Below are positions 1 to 7,458 of a stretch of DNA of 21,803 nt, piece after piece. Below the pieces are notes generated by a model that did no database searches, was not told the DNA's origin, and was given only the letters and a program-made list of their open reading frames with translations. Within the stretch, counting starts at the first letter, position 1. Every line of letters starts with the position of its first letter. The stretch is taken from IMG/VR virus record IMGVR_UViG_3300032073_000301, positions 1 to 21,803 of that record. One strand, given 5' to 3'. Position numbers and translations under genes: made by a program. Origin of the DNA: a virus.

Positions 1-25
1 TCCCCTCTCCCTGCGTTTGTTGTTG

Positions 26-406
26 TTAGCTTGCTTTCGCTCTTAAGAATTCTTGACGGACGGGAGTAGTATCGTAGTATGCTATATAACTACCCCAATG
101 CTCGTTGAGTTTTGCCCATTTTTTACAGAATCTTGTCAATTTCCCTTTTTGACTTGGTGTAAACAATTCTTGTAATCCGTTTCGTGGGTCGCGTAAATCA
201 GCTTTCAAGCCTAATGCGTTAGAGAGGATTTCGGTTGGGCGCAGAAAAAATGTTTTCTTTTCGCCACAAGCTATTTGCATCGCGTCAAACTCTTCTACCA
301 TCTCAGCAAACGATCCGCTAAGTGAAGGTTCGCGTGAGTCCCATAATTCGTCTAATGCGTATTTTTTTTGTTCTGCTGTGGTTGCGTTTGCGGAAGTAGC
401 TGTCAT
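26..406 (-). CDS. Hypothetical phage protein, 126 aa
   Basis: I do not recognise a family. The protein is soluble and mixed-charge, with an Ala/Thr-rich N-terminus, a central DPRNGLQELF stretch and a basic FCKKWAKL segment; there is no signal peptide or membrane segment. The ATG is supported by an ACAGGAGAAA SD preceded by the CACCAC leader motif seen on other leftward genes. It is the last gene of the leftward module in the window and has its own promoter at 452-480, so it forms a separate transcription unit from the PLP-enzyme gene upstream. It is probably an early accessory protein; that is inferred only from its promoter class. Confidence 0.8.
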   Translation of the reverse strand: MTATSANATTAEQKKYALDELWDSREPSLSGSFAEMVEEFDAMQIACGEKKTFFLRPTEILSNALGLKADLRDPRNGLQELFTPSQKGKLTRFCKKWAKLNEHWGSYIAYYDTTPVRQEFLRAKAS

Positions 407-451
407 CTTTTTTCTCCTGTAGAGTAGTGGTGTGTTTTTAAACTTAAACTA

Positions 452-480
452 ATTATAAATCATTTCGTTTCAGAACACAA
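452..480 (-). promoter_or_regulatory. Leftward early promoter, copy 1
   Basis: On the minus strand there is a TTGTGT -35, a 17-nt spacer and a TATAAT -10, followed by a leader to the gene at 26-406. Upstream of the -35 is an A-rich tract like an UP element. The -35 sits in AACAC-TT-GTGTT, a short inverted repeat that may bind a regulator. The same 40-bp block recurs at 6266, 7249 and 14895. Confidence 0.75.
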
Positions 481-508
481 GTGTTTTTTTTGTTTTTTTT
501 AAAAATAA

Positions 509-1549
509 TTATGCAAGAGTGTCAGAAACTTGCCCTCCCACTATCCAAAATAGGGTTTTTCTGTTCCAATATTTTTTTATTTCTTTTATGTTTTCTTGTA
601 TATAATTCATTATTTTACCTTCGTAGCGTGGGTGAAAGACAATATCTCCGTAGGTAAACGGCATTAAAGTTTCATATTTACAATAACCCGTTCCATTAAG
701 ATCATAATGCCTAACTTTATACTCTCCTCGCTTGCCGACAAAACTTCCAAGTAAATTTTTATTGGACAATTCGCTATAGTCGAAATATTGATTTACTGAT
801 CGACCTGTCTGTAGACTAATCGCCTTTAGCCTTTCGGGTATGTAGCCAAGATTCTTAGATCCGTTATTACCGATCCCCATCAATATTATATTCTTCAAAC
901 CTTTCGGTGGATACAGTGAGATTCCATACAAGATAGAAACTACACTATTGCAACTACCCGAAGGGACAATCAGTGTTTCAATGTCATCGGGTATATTACG
1001 AACCTGCTCTGCTCCTATTCTGTGGAATGCTTCTATTTTTTGGAATCCATGTTTTGCTAATAAGGTAATGTTTAGCTCAAGCATCTTCCAATCATTGCCT
1101 TTTAATTGCTCTTTTTTTTGGAATTGCTCACATGATTTTTGCAGAGCCTTCGCGTAGCCTATTTTGGATACGTGGATTTCTGCTCCAAGACGATGTGCGT
1201 GTCGTGCATAATTGTGTTCCAAGTAGTTTTTTGCTCCAATAAAAATTACGCATCGTTTGTTGAAGTGTTTACACATAGACGAGATGAATGGATGTTGAGG
1301 AGAGCCAACAACGGAACCCGAAACTACTCCTTCCATGCTTGGCGATGCTTCTACCCATCTATTCATTAGGTGTAAACATTGTCGTGCCTTAGACCCGTTT
1401 ATATTGCCGTATCCTAATGGAGCGAATTTATCCTCTCGCTTGAAATTTATTCCTAATACTTCTTCTACGGGCGTAAGGTCGAATAAATGATTTTCCCAAT
1501 TATAGGATCTGTGATACGGATCTTCGTGATACTGCCTAACAAGCGTCAT
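509..1549 (-). CDS. PLP-dependent fold-type II enzyme (ACC deaminase / tryptophan synthase beta superfamily-like)
   Basis: 346 aa. Features matching the fold-type II PLP superfamily are a KRED motif (37-40), NGSKAR (51-56) with K54 as the likely Schiff-base lysine, a Ser/Gly loop SGSVVGS (77-83), and a PSGSCNS phosphate-binding-type loop (196-202). Family members perform beta-elimination, beta-replacement or deamination on amino acids; the substrate here cannot be read. It is the last gene of the leftward recombination operon and overlaps the nuclease gene by 14 nt. Its SD is weak, so translation may be coupled. In phages with hypermodified thymidine, PLP enzymes are known to process amino acids attached to DNA bases. 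With the dioxygenase and kinase elsewhere in this window, such a role is plausible but inferred. A metabolic role is the alternative. Confidence 0.75.
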   Translation of the reverse strand: MTLVRQYHEDPYHRSYNWENHLFDLTPVEEVLGINFKREDKFAPLGYGNINGSKARQCLHLMNRWVEASPSMEGVVSGSVVGSPQHPFISSMCKHFNKRCVIFIGAKNYLEHNYARHAHRLGAEIHVSKIGYAKALQKSCEQFQKKEQLKGNDWKMLELNITLLAKHGFQKIEAFHRIGAEQVRNIPDDIETLIVPSGSCNSVVSILYGISLYPPKGLKNIILMGIGNNGSKNLGYIPERLKAISLQTGRSVNQYFDYSELSNKNLLGSFVGKRGEYKVRHYDLNGTGYCKYETLMPFTYGDIVFHPRYEGKIMNYIQENIKEIKKYWNRKTLFWIVGGQVSDTLA

Positions 1550-2159
1550 TGATTAATCGGGTTTCTTTTTTTTCGTTCAATACCCTCATGCGATCTAATG
1601 GTAGCATAGCCATAATATCGGTTTCCGTCCCGTTAGTGTAGGGTTGCCTTGTTTGAATTGTTTTTAGCGTATAATCTTGTCCCGATTGTAGTTTTGTACA
1701 ATTAAAATAAGCGATATTGTCAGAGTGTATCGCGTAAACAACTACAAGGTATTGAGCAGACAATATTTCTGCGCACCGTTGCCCCTCTATGATTTTAGAA
1801 TTTGAAATCATGTAGGTTTCACGTGGAACGAACCTAAAATCATTATTATCACCGTATCTGTCATGCAACCTAAAACGACCATCTTCACCTTTCGTTATTT
1901 TGCTGTTTCGCGTTTTGATCTCCATGACGTATAATGTATTGTTTACGTGCAGAAGAGCATCTACCCTTGATGTTTTTGTAGGGATCTCGTAGACACTACT
2001 TGCCCCTGAGTATTTCGCCATTCTCCGAATCACTTCTTGTTGCGCTCTAATTCTTTCTTTACCCAACTCTGTGTCTACTCCTAATTGTTGTTTTGCGTCA
2101 TTTGGAGTTCTATAATCTCCCATACTCGCTCTGTTTTGTGTTTGGGTTTGATCTCTCAT
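1536..2159 (-). CDS. PD-(D/E)XK-like nuclease
   Basis: 207 aa from the ATG at 2159, which has a GGAGGT SD 6 nt upstream and overlaps the previous stop as ATGA; a TTG at 2174 is a poorer start. The core RVDALL (D67) followed by YVMEIKTRN (E80, K82) matches the beta-hairpin D...ExK signature of PD-(D/E)XK nucleases. A helical N-terminus (KERIRAQQEVIRRMAKY) precedes it, as in VRR-NUC and resolvase-like enzymes. It lies in an operon with the Rad52-type annealing protein, so it probably processes recombination or replication intermediates. The family call rests on motif spacing and the exact subfamily is unknown. Confidence 0.6.
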   Translation of the reverse strand: MRDQTQTQNRASMGDYRTPNDAKQQLGVDTELGKERIRAQQEVIRRMAKYSGASSVYEIPTKTSRVDALLHVNNTLYVMEIKTRNSKITKGEDGRFRLHDRYGDNNDFRFVPRETYMISNSKIIEGQRCAEILSAQYLVVVYAIHSDNIAYFNCTKLQSGQDYTLKTIQTRQPYTNGTETDIMAMLPLDRMRVLNEKKETRLINDAC

Positions 2160-2434
2160 TTTAGACCTCCGCAATCTTTAGCGTAACATGCAAAGCAGAT
2201 CCCCGTTGATGATGCAGGTCTGTTCATGCAAAATGACTTACGGCAATACACTGTATACGACTTGTTTTCTACGGTTTCTCTGCTTGTTTTTATCCGCTTC
2301 TTGTTCGCATACCTGCAAAAAACCTTCGGGTCTACGCCAAGATGTTCTGAGGCTTTGGTCGGTGATCCGCAATTTTTAATCAGTTCTATTATGTCGTTTC
2401 TTGTTGATTCTTTCAGAAAATCTATAGCTATCAT
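2156..2434 (-). CDS. Small HTH protein with C-terminal cysteine cluster
   Basis: 92 aa. Residues 23-45 (PTKASEHLGV...) look like a helix-turn-helix of the type used to sense or bind DNA. The C-terminus has C64, C69, C80, C83 and C88 (C-x4-C ... C-x2-C), which could form a zinc-binding knuckle. Its ATG is preceded by ACAGGAGAA and, further up, CACCAC, both embedded in the 3' coding end of the preceding gene. It starts 1 nt after that gene and overlaps the nuclease start. A regulator or DNA-binding accessory of the operon is likely, but no specific function can be given. Confidence 0.7.
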   Translation of the reverse strand: MIAIDFLKESTRNDIIELIKNCGSPTKASEHLGVDPKVFCRYANKKRIKTSRETVENKSYTVYCRKSFCMNRPASSTGICFACYAKDCGGLK

Positions 2435-2435
2435 T

Positions 2436-3101
2436 TCATTTCTCCTGTATATATTGTGGTGCCAACCCGTTTGCTAATTCCATGTAGCGATCTACGTTCA
2501 CCTCATGCCAACCTTTATTGCCTACCTTTTCCTTTTGCGCTACCCGAAACACTTCGTTGCTCAACATATGTAGCCGATTGTCATTTGGTTTCAAGTTAAA
2601 CGTTTTACGGATTTCTTCTTTTACGATCATTGCATTTTTTTGGTTTGTCCTGACTCGCTCCATCCACGTATTTGCCTCTGAGGATGTTACTGCTTTTTCT
2701 TGCCATTCTCTTGATTGGTTGATGCTCTCCCTGCGCTCTTTTTCGTCGTTTTTTCTTTTTTCGATTTCTTGGTGATGGACGTATATACGAGTTACGGTTG
2801 GTTTTATAACGCAACGTTGCCGTCCGTGTTCTAATGTTGTGTCTCTTGCATATGATTTTAATGCGTACTCGAAATTGTCCATGCCGATATCTGCTACGAG
2901 GCCACCGTATACATGCCCGTCGTCCTCTGTGATTTCTTGCATTTGCCACATTGATCGCATGTAGCGCATACATTCGCGGAATCTTGGCAGGTCAGATTTT
3001 TCTACGGGGATTTCTCTTTTGGAGCGGTCATCCTTAGAATTGGGGTGCGTCCCAATCAGACTCGCTCCGAAAATTTTTGAGATTTCGGTCGGTTCTGTCA
3101 T
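2436..3101 (-). CDS. Hypothetical protein, 221 aa, in replication/recombination operon
   Basis: I do not recognise the family. The N-terminal half contains a compact segment with many aromatic and Met residues (about 40-90). The middle is a highly charged helix likely to be coiled coil (about 110-150, HHQEIEKRKNDEKERRES). The C-terminus is helical (KVGNKGWHEVNVDRYMELA). The ATG at 3101 has an AGGAGG SD 9 nt upstream, and the gene overlaps the winged-helix gene by 68 nt in another frame. In many phages a partner or helicase loader follows the winged-helix initiator, so a replication accessory role is possible but unproven. Confidence 0.65.
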   Translation of the reverse strand: MTEPTEISKIFGASLIGTHPNSKDDRSKREIPVEKSDLPRFRECMRYMRSMWQMQEITEDDGHVYGGLVADIGMDNFEYALKSYARDTTLEHGRQRCVIKPTVTRIYVHHQEIEKRKNDEKERRESINQSREWQEKAVTSSEANTWMERVRTNQKNAMIVKEEIRKTFNLKPNDNRLHMLSNEVFRVAQKEKVGNKGWHEVNVDRYMELANGLAPQYIQEK

Positions 3102-3726
3102 CTGCGTTTCCTCCTGATGTTGTGTCCCACGACATTACGGTTGCCCAAGTCAAATTCCCCTTACTTGTCCGTTGCGTGAGTTGGTGTGGACCCCTGCGTA
3201 TTATCCACATAAAAGTATTGGGGTCTGAAAATACTTTTTTAACTATTGTTGCTATTGTGACGATACTTAATTGATATTTATGGTGTAGGTCGCGTAATGC
3301 TCCAACCTGCATAGATTCTCGCGGATAGGTTGGGAACGAATTAACCATAGCTGTAGATGCCTTTTTCCACAAGTCCCACAGCAATTTTGCGTCATAATCA
3401 GGGTCAGGAATAAATGTAGGAGAGGTGTCCCAATCTACCGTCTCTTCCGTAACCTGTTCACCATTAGCGTATGTGACCACATTGTCGGGTATAGACCTGT
3501 CTACCGTAACCTCAGGTATATATTGAATTGTGCGGTTTCGGTTCGTTCCCTCTAACCTGATCTTGCCTTCTGCTGACAGTTCTTTAATGTATTTTTCTAT
3601 CGTGTTTTTGCTTATCCCTATGTCGTAGGTAGTGCGGAAATATAGAGCAATGTAACGAGCCGAACTCTTCATCGGTGTCATAGCTTGGTGAGCAAAAAAT
3701 TCAGATAATCGTTGCTTGTTCGTCAT
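3034..3726 (-). CDS. Winged-helix protein, possible replication initiator
   Basis: 230 aa from the ATG at 3726, chosen because GAGGG lies 10 nt upstream and ATGA couples it to the previous gene; a TTG start at 3756 would add 10 residues. The N-terminus (SARYIALYFRTTYDIGISKNTIEKYIKELSAEGKIRLEG, in two helices plus a wing) resembles a winged HTH. A second conserved-looking domain follows (about 105-200, LLWDLWKKASTAM ... WIIRRGPHQLTQ). This arrangement occurs in lambda O/DnaD-like phage replication proteins, and the neighbours are recombination genes. Function is inferred from architecture and context. Confidence 0.6.
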   Translation of the reverse strand: MTNKQRLSEFFAHQAMTPMKSSARYIALYFRTTYDIGISKNTIEKYIKELSAEGKIRLEGTNRNRTIQYIPEVTVDRSIPDNVVTYANGEQVTEETVDWDTSPTFIPDPDYDAKLLWDLWKKASTAMVNSFPTYPRESMQVGALRDLHHKYQLSIVTIATIVKKVFSDPNTFMWIIRRGPHQLTQRTSKGNLTWATVMSWDTTSGGNADDRTDRNLKNFRSESDWDAPQF

Positions 3727-3896
3727 TGTAATTTTTCCCTCATAGACTTTATCCAATCTTCAGTGGAGCGAAATCCTTTATATGATGAGCAGGGAGAGAA
3801 TCCACTCCTGAGGATGTCCGTAACAACCCCAACCAACTCGTCAGGAGCTACCCTGTCGAGAAGGTCTCTGATCATATTCAGCTCTTTACTACTCAT
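3723..3896 (-). CDS. Small protein, 57 aa
   Basis: This ORF fills the gap between the Rad52-type gene and the winged-helix gene. It reads MSSKELNMIRDLLDRVAP... to ...SMREKLQ and ends in TGA. Its ATG overlaps the Rad52 stop as ATGA with a GAGGGG SD just upstream, and its own TGA overlaps the next ATG the same way, so all three are translationally coupled. The sequence is mostly helical and acidic/basic with no known domain. The perfect end-to-end fit supports a real gene. Confidence 0.75.
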   Translation of the reverse strand: MSSKELNMIRDLLDRVAPDELVGVVTDILRSGFSPCSSYKGFRSTEDWIKSMREKLQ

Positions 3897-4594
3897 GATT
3901 TCCCCTCTTCAATATCTTTGCGTGCGTTTTCATTTGATTGGTGATCCATTAGCGCACTGTGCAATTTTTTGCCGATAGATTTAATTTGCTTCTCGTCCAA
4001 ATCGTAGATAGAATTTTTAGGGATATGATTGATGCCAATAAATTCGTCCATAACAAGATAGTGTTCAGCAAAAATTTTGTCGGCAATGTCTTTTTTCGCA
4101 GGGTCGCCAATATGCTTGCTGACGTAGTTGTGGAACTTTTCCCACTGCTCTGTTGCGCGAACATTTTTCTTTTTCTTGTCGTAGAGCGCAAGGCCAAATT
4201 GATAACCGAATGTCATCATTGCGCGCTTCATCGCATCGCTCTCCGCTTCTTTGATTGCGCCTTCGTGTGCTTGCCCGACATTTTTACCATAGCCTGATCC
4301 ATAACCCCAACCCTCTCTGCGCGTAAAGCTGAGTCGGTCTTTCCCATGCCATACGGTTATACGTGATTTTGCTGAGTAGTGTATATTGTGCGTTCCACCT
4401 CGCTCTGACGAGTCAAGCAGGTTCATTTCTACGGTTTCGCGCTCCCAATTTCCGTGGCCGAAAACCTGATTGAAACGATCAATTACGTACCATGCTTCTA
4501 CGTAATCAAGCGTAAATCCATTTTGATCGCGTGATGATACGTGCTTCTCGTCAAGGGGTTGATTTAACTGTAGTGTCGTTTGCTCGTTAAACAT
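3893..4594 (-). CDS. Rad52/22-type single-strand annealing protein
   Basis: 233 aa. The Rad52 family core is evident: YVEAWYVIDRFNQVFGHGNW (31-50), then REGWGYGSG (93-101), GKNVGQAHEGAIKEAESDAM (103-122) and KRAMMTFGYQFGLALY (123-138). These proteins anneal complementary single strands and drive recombination and replication restart in phages, usually with a nuclease and SSB; both are encoded in this window. The start has AGGAGG 6 nt upstream, preceded closely by CACCAC, and a promoter lies at 4633-4661. It heads the leftward recombination/replication operon. The C-terminal third is variable and charged, as is usual for phage members. Confidence 0.92.
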   Translation of the reverse strand: MFNEQTTLQLNQPLDEKHVSSRDQNGFTLDYVEAWYVIDRFNQVFGHGNWERETVEMNLLDSSERGGTHNIHYSAKSRITVWHGKDRLSFTRREGWGYGSGYGKNVGQAHEGAIKEAESDAMKRAMMTFGYQFGLALYDKKKKNVRATEQWEKFHNYVSKHIGDPAKKDIADKIFAEHYLVMDEFIGINHIPKNSIYDLDEKQIKSIGKKLHSALMDHQSNENARKDIEEGKS

Positions 4595-4632
4595 TTCTAT
4601 CCTCCTGTTGTGGTGTTTTGTAAGGGTTTGCT

Positions 4633-4661
4633 AATATAGTTTTTTTTGTCATTTTCAACAA
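4633..4661 (-). promoter_or_regulatory. Leftward promoter of the recombination operon
   Basis: The minus strand reads TTGTTG, a 17-nt spacer rich in A, then TATATT followed by AG. The geometry and the TATATTAG -10 context match the four repeated early promoters, although the spacer sequence differs. It lies just after the stop of the 110-aa gene and would drive the Rad52-type gene and those below it. Confidence 0.6.
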
Positions 4662-4665
4662 GCCA

Positions 4666-4998
4666 TTAATAAATTTTTTGTAAAATTGGCTTAATTCTAA
4701 TCTTTTTGGTTCGCGTCTCTACTGTTCTGAGTTTATTGACTTCGCTTTCCGTGTAGACGTATACTCCGTCCGCTTCTCTCTTTCTCCCTACGTTTATCGT
4801 CTTGCCCCAACGGTGTATCCAAACCTTACTCCTTCCAATTTTCTGACTCACCTCAAGTGCTGTGTATGATTCTCCTACGGCATCTTGAACAAGCGTTTCA
4901 AAAGTGTCATCATCAATCTGCAGGTCACTTTTTATCCTTAACGGGTCTCCGTCAACAATTTTGCTCCGTAAATATGTTCTGAACATTTGGCTATCCAT
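4666..4998 (-). CDS. Small DNA-binding protein, HTH (MerR/excisionase-like)
   Basis: 110 aa. The central segment YTALEVSQKIGRSKVWIHRWGKTI (about 45-68) reads as a MerR/excisionase-type helix-turn-helix. It is followed by a wing-like stretch ending VYVYTESEVNKLR, which is typical of such domains (aromatic residue, then SEVNKL). The C-terminus is basic (TRTKKIRIKPILQKI). Its ATG overlaps the preceding 57-aa gene. A transcriptional regulator or DNA architectural role is likely; the target is unknown. Confidence 0.7.
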   Translation of the reverse strand: MDSQMFRTYLRSKIVDGDPLRIKSDLQIDDDTFETLVQDAVGESYTALEVSQKIGRSKVWIHRWGKTINVGRKREADGVYVYTESEVNKLRTVETRTKKIRIKPILQKIY

Positions 4999-5164
4999 CG
5001 TTTTCGCCTTTTCCTTTCGCTATTAGGTTTTGTAGTTTCATTACAGCAATGTTTTCATCCCGTTGTTGTCTCCATTCATCGTATGCGTAATCTTCGTCAA
5101 ACTCCTCTGCTTCTTCTTCGCTTGGCGGTTCATCGTTAAATGGTATTCGGCAAATGTTGGTCAT
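4991..5164 (-). CDS. Small acidic protein, 57 aa
   Basis: The ORF begins MTNICRIPFNDEPPSEEEAEEF and ends in KGENDG. A GGAG SD lies 7 nt before its ATG, which overlaps the stop of the coiled-coil gene as ATGA, and its TAG overlaps the next start. The N-terminal half is strongly acidic with a DEDYAYDEW segment; no domain is recognised. Tight coupling on both sides supports it as a real gene. Confidence 0.7.
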   Translation of the reverse strand: MTNICRIPFNDEPPSEEEAEEFDEDYAYDEWRQQRDENIAVMKLQNLIAKGKGENDG

Positions 5165-5523
5165 TGACTATTCTCCGTGACTATTTTTGTGATTTCTATG
5201 TCTTTCTCTATTGCGCTTGCTGTTTTTTTTGTTAAATACGTTTCGTTGTTTGCTCGCTGTCTCGTCTGCGCTACAATTAGGTTGGCTTGCGTTAGCATGT
5301 CTAATAGTGCCTGTTTAATTTTACTTATCGCCACCTCTTCTACTGTCTCCTGTGCTGTAGCTCTTTGGTGAATAGGTTTCCCCTCTCCGTAATGATACGT
5401 TACATTCGTCAGTTCTACATCCTCATCTATTTGATCAACATCGTCCCTTGCGCGATCAACAGCCAACCTGATGTCTGACATTATCCGTTGCGCCTGTTCG
5501 TTGTATTGGGTTAGGGTTTTCAT
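5161..5523 (-). CDS. Coiled-coil hypothetical protein, 120 aa
   Basis: The start at 5523 (MKTLTQYNEQ) overlaps the preceding stop as TAATG. An upstream ATG at 5550 adds 9 residues, and neither start has a strong SD, so coupling probably sets initiation. The protein is almost wholly helical, with long amphipathic segments (QAQRIMSDIRLAVDRARDDV and AISKIKQALLDMLTQANLIV) broken by a short YHYGEGKP loop. No family is recognised. Confidence 0.65.
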   Translation of the reverse strand: MKTLTQYNEQAQRIMSDIRLAVDRARDDVDQIDEDVELTNVTYHYGEGKPIHQRATAQETVEEVAISKIKQALLDMLTQANLIVAQTRQRANNETYLTKKTASAIEKDIEITKIVTENSQ

Positions 5524-5945
5524 TATGCGTTGGCTCTGTTTTCTTTCCATAGTTCGAAGTCGTTTTTCTCATCCTCATCCTCAACATCAACCCAACAGTC
5601 GTCGTTAGGACTGCGCTCCCATTTTCTTGCGCCCGAATTGTCTATCTCGTCTGCTTTGGTTTCTTTTGTTGGGTGTGGGTTGGTAGAGCGATCTCTGAGT
5701 TTTAGAAACTTCCGCAATGCCTGATGCGCCTGTTCCTTTGTTGCGTAAAATGTTCTGTGATCTGACCAAGGGCATAAGTGCTTATTGGTTGGATTTAAAG
5801 AAAACGGAACTAATGACAGGTCGTTAAGGAATTTTACAAAAATATCTTTCTTGTCCTCTAATACAATTTTTTCAATCGCTGACCGTGAAGGACATGGTTC
5901 ACCCTTCGGTTGACTACCGTAAAAACTTAGCTGATAAATTACCAT
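5523..5945 (-). CDS. Hypothetical protein, 140 aa
   Basis: No family is recognised. The N-terminal part (to about residue 85) looks globular, with YQLSFYGSQPKG and a CPWSDHRTFYATKEQAHQAL segment. The C-terminal third is low-complexity and acidic (DVEDEDEKNDFELW). The ATG follows an ACAGGAGAAAA SD with CACCAC 4 nt before it. A 34-nt gap separates it from the gene upstream, so it is probably read from the promoter at 6266-6294. Confidence 0.7.
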   Translation of the reverse strand: MVIYQLSFYGSQPKGEPCPSRSAIEKIVLEDKKDIFVKFLNDLSLVPFSLNPTNKHLCPWSDHRTFYATKEQAHQALRKFLKLRDRSTNPHPTKETKADEIDNSGARKWERSPNDDCWVDVEDEDEKNDFELWKENRANA

Positions 5946-5979
5946 TATGATTTTCTCCTGTTAACGTGGTGTTAGGTTT

Positions 5980-6219
5980 TTAGATTCTTCCCCAAAGATG
6001 TGATTCAAGATATTCCATATGTTCACCCGAACGGGTTACTACCTCAACAATATAACCAAGGGTCATAGTCGTTTTCAGCAAGTGAAAGTTTACGCTGTTA
6101 ACTGCTTTGACTACGCGTGCTGTAGTTGGGTCGTCTGATCCTACGTCATTGATGTATTCTTGCTTGGCGCGTTCTGCGTGTTCGGTTGTCTTGAAGATGT
6201 TTTTTGGTAGAATTTTCAT
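5980..6219 (-). CDS. Hypothetical protein, 79 aa
   Basis: The start at 6219 (MKILPKNIFK) is chosen because ACAGGAGA lies 8 nt upstream. An open frame extending to 6294 would run back through the promoter and is not credible. The protein is basic at its N-terminus and shows two beta-like stretches (NFHLLKTTMTLGYIVEVV); no domain is recognised. It is the first gene after early promoter copy 2. Confidence 0.7.
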   Translation of the reverse strand: MKILPKNIFKTTEHAERAKQEYINDVGSDDPTTARVVKAVNSVNFHLLKTTMTLGYIVEVVTRSGEHMEYLESHLWGRI

Positions 6220-6265
6220 TTTGATTCTCCTGTAAAATTGTGTGGTGTTTTTTAAATCTATAACT

Positions 6266-6294
6266 AATATAAAACAATTCGTTTCAGAACACAA
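6266..6294 (-). promoter_or_regulatory. Leftward early promoter, copy 2
   Basis: TTGTGT, a 17-nt spacer and TATATT on the minus strand, with an A-rich tract upstream. The spacer is identical to copy 3 (7249-7277). The AACAC half of the inverted repeat is altered here (GTC instead of GTG on the plus strand). It drives 5980-6219 and probably the genes down to 4666. Confidence 0.75.
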
Positions 6295-6323
6295 GTCTTT
6301 TTTTGACTTTTTTTTATTTTTTT

Positions 6324-6680
6324 TTACAGTAAGCTATTCAAAACCGATCTTACTTCCTTTACCCTACAAAAAGCGATCTCTTTCTTGAACCTGTTCATCA
6401 TAACTGCATCAACTTTCACCCAACTAACGTTTCCTCCCTTACTCAAAAGTTCTTCTATCTCAAAAACGGCACTACTCGTTCGCGTCTCGCCATTGGCTTG
6501 TTCGTAGCCATTTTCCCAAGTCATTTCAATCGCTTCAAATCCGTATTCGATTTTCTTGGTATACCGTTGGTGAGTCCAAAATCGTAGTTTCCATTTAATG
6601 TTGCGCGTCTTTGCTTTCCCGTTTTCTATTTCGCGCTCTTGCGTATGAACGAATCGCGTTCCACCTTCTACTAATTGCAT
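6324..6680 (-). CDS. Hypothetical protein, 118 aa
   Basis: No family is recognised. Its sequence is rich in aromatic residues and beta-forming stretches (IKWKLRFWTHQRYTKKIEYG, AIEMTWENGY), followed by a helical, basic C-terminus. The ATG has an ACAGGAGAAA SD and CACCAC 4 nt further up. A hairpin terminator sits immediately upstream of that leader, so expression depends on readthrough from the promoter at 7249 or on an unseen promoter. Confidence 0.7.
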   Translation of the reverse strand: MQLVEGGTRFVHTQEREIENGKAKTRNIKWKLRFWTHQRYTKKIEYGFEAIEMTWENGYEQANGETRTSSAVFEIEELLSKGGNVSWVKVDAVMMNRFKKEIAFCRVKEVRSVLNSLL

Positions 6681-6704
6681 TTTGTTTCTCCTGTGATCGT
6701 GGTG

Positions 6705-6740
6705 AATTAAAAACGGAGCAGGGCATTTCGCCCCACTCCG
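6705..6740 (-). terminator. Rho-independent terminator, leftward
   Basis: On the minus strand an 11-bp stem (CGGAGTGGGGC / GCCCTGCTCCG, two wobble pairs) closes a GAAAT loop and is followed by TTTTTAATT. It lies 10 bp after the 150-aa gene and directly before the leader of the next gene. It probably attenuates transcription from the promoter at 7249 rather than ending the whole module. Confidence 0.8.
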
Positions 6741-6750
6741 ATTCCCTGTG

Positions 6751-7203
6751 TTATTTTGCTCTTATTTTGAAGGTAAACTCTTTGTATCCCTTCGTCTCAA
6801 ATTCGGTTTGAAATCTATCGCTTGCAATCATGTGATTAATAACTGCCATTTGAAAATGATCCAACCACTCAGACCACGAATCCATCGCTTCGTCTGTATT
6901 GTCTACGCCTTTCGGGCCTTGCTTGATTGAAGGTATAACCTTTATTTTGCAGTTGGGGTCTTGAACGCCACCGTAAAAGAATCCAAGACTTTCGCTGACG
7001 CAGATTTCATTTAAATCATAGTTAATAGCATCCTCATCCATCCATTTATCTGAACCGACCGAAAAACGATGTAATTCGTTAGCCGTATCAACGATTGCGT
7101 TGTGCCACGCCCGTGCGTGAGCTTTTTCCACGACAGATTCTAAAGCCGAATCTTCCATTTGGCCGTTGGCGATCATTTTGGTGATGGTTTCTAAATTTGT
7201 CAT
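6751..7203 (-). CDS. Hypothetical protein, 150 aa, first leftward gene
   Basis: The start at 7203 (MTNLETITKM) has an ACAGGAGAAA SD and is preceded by the CACCAC motif; the extra 13 codons upstream are leader. The sequence is acidic, with a helical N-terminus (ARAWHNAIVDTANELHRF) and a C-terminal DHFQMAVINHMIASDRFQ helix. No family is recognised. As the gene next to the divergent control region, with a strong promoter and its own terminator, it is likely to be among the first and most highly expressed genes. Host-takeover proteins often sit here, but that role is inference. Confidence 0.72.
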   Translation of the reverse strand: MTNLETITKMIANGQMEDSALESVVEKAHARAWHNAIVDTANELHRFSVGSDKWMDEDAINYDLNEICVSESLGFFYGGVQDPNCKIKVIPSIKQGPKGVDNTDEAMDSWSEWLDHFQMAVINHMIASDRFQTEFETKGYKEFTFKIRAK

Positions 7204-7248
7204 TGTGTTTCTCCTGTGAGAGTGTGTGGTGTTTTTTAACATACACTA

Positions 7249-7277
7249 ATTATAAAACAATTCGTTTCAGAACACAA
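7249..7277 (-). promoter_or_regulatory. Leftward early promoter, copy 3
   Basis: TTGTGT, a 17-nt spacer and TATAAT on the minus strand, with a perfect AACAC-TT-GTGTT inverted repeat at the -35 and a long A-rich tract upstream (7279-7309). It is the main promoter out of the control region into the leftward module. Confidence 0.8.
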
Positions 7278-7310
7278 GTGTTTTTTTATATTTTTTTTAT
7301 TTTTTTTTAA

Positions 7311-7442
7311 GAGGGTGAGTTAAGTTTTTAAAAAAACAACCATTTACGTCCGTACACAATATATAGTAGGGGCGGTTAAATCGTTGAAAAACAACAAATT
7401 ACGCAAACAAGAGGGTCAGTTGAGGGTCAGTTAGGGTCAGTT
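7311..7442 (+). repeat. 11-bp iterons (GAGGGTCAGTT)
   Basis: Three copies are directly tandem at 7411-7421, 7422-7432 and 7433-7442 (the last lacks the first G), and a related copy GAGGGTGAGTT lies at 7311-7321. The exact 11-bp period puts every unit on the same helix face. Tandem units next to an AT-rich block suggest initiator-binding iterons or an operator between the divergent modules. Confidence 0.75.
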
Positions 7443-7458
7443 TATTGCAAAAAGTGAA

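Noticed and set aside
2605-2973. Leftward 122-aa ORF, very basic
   Set aside because: It lies wholly inside the 221-aa gene in another frame, with biased Arg/Lys content and no SD; a shadow.
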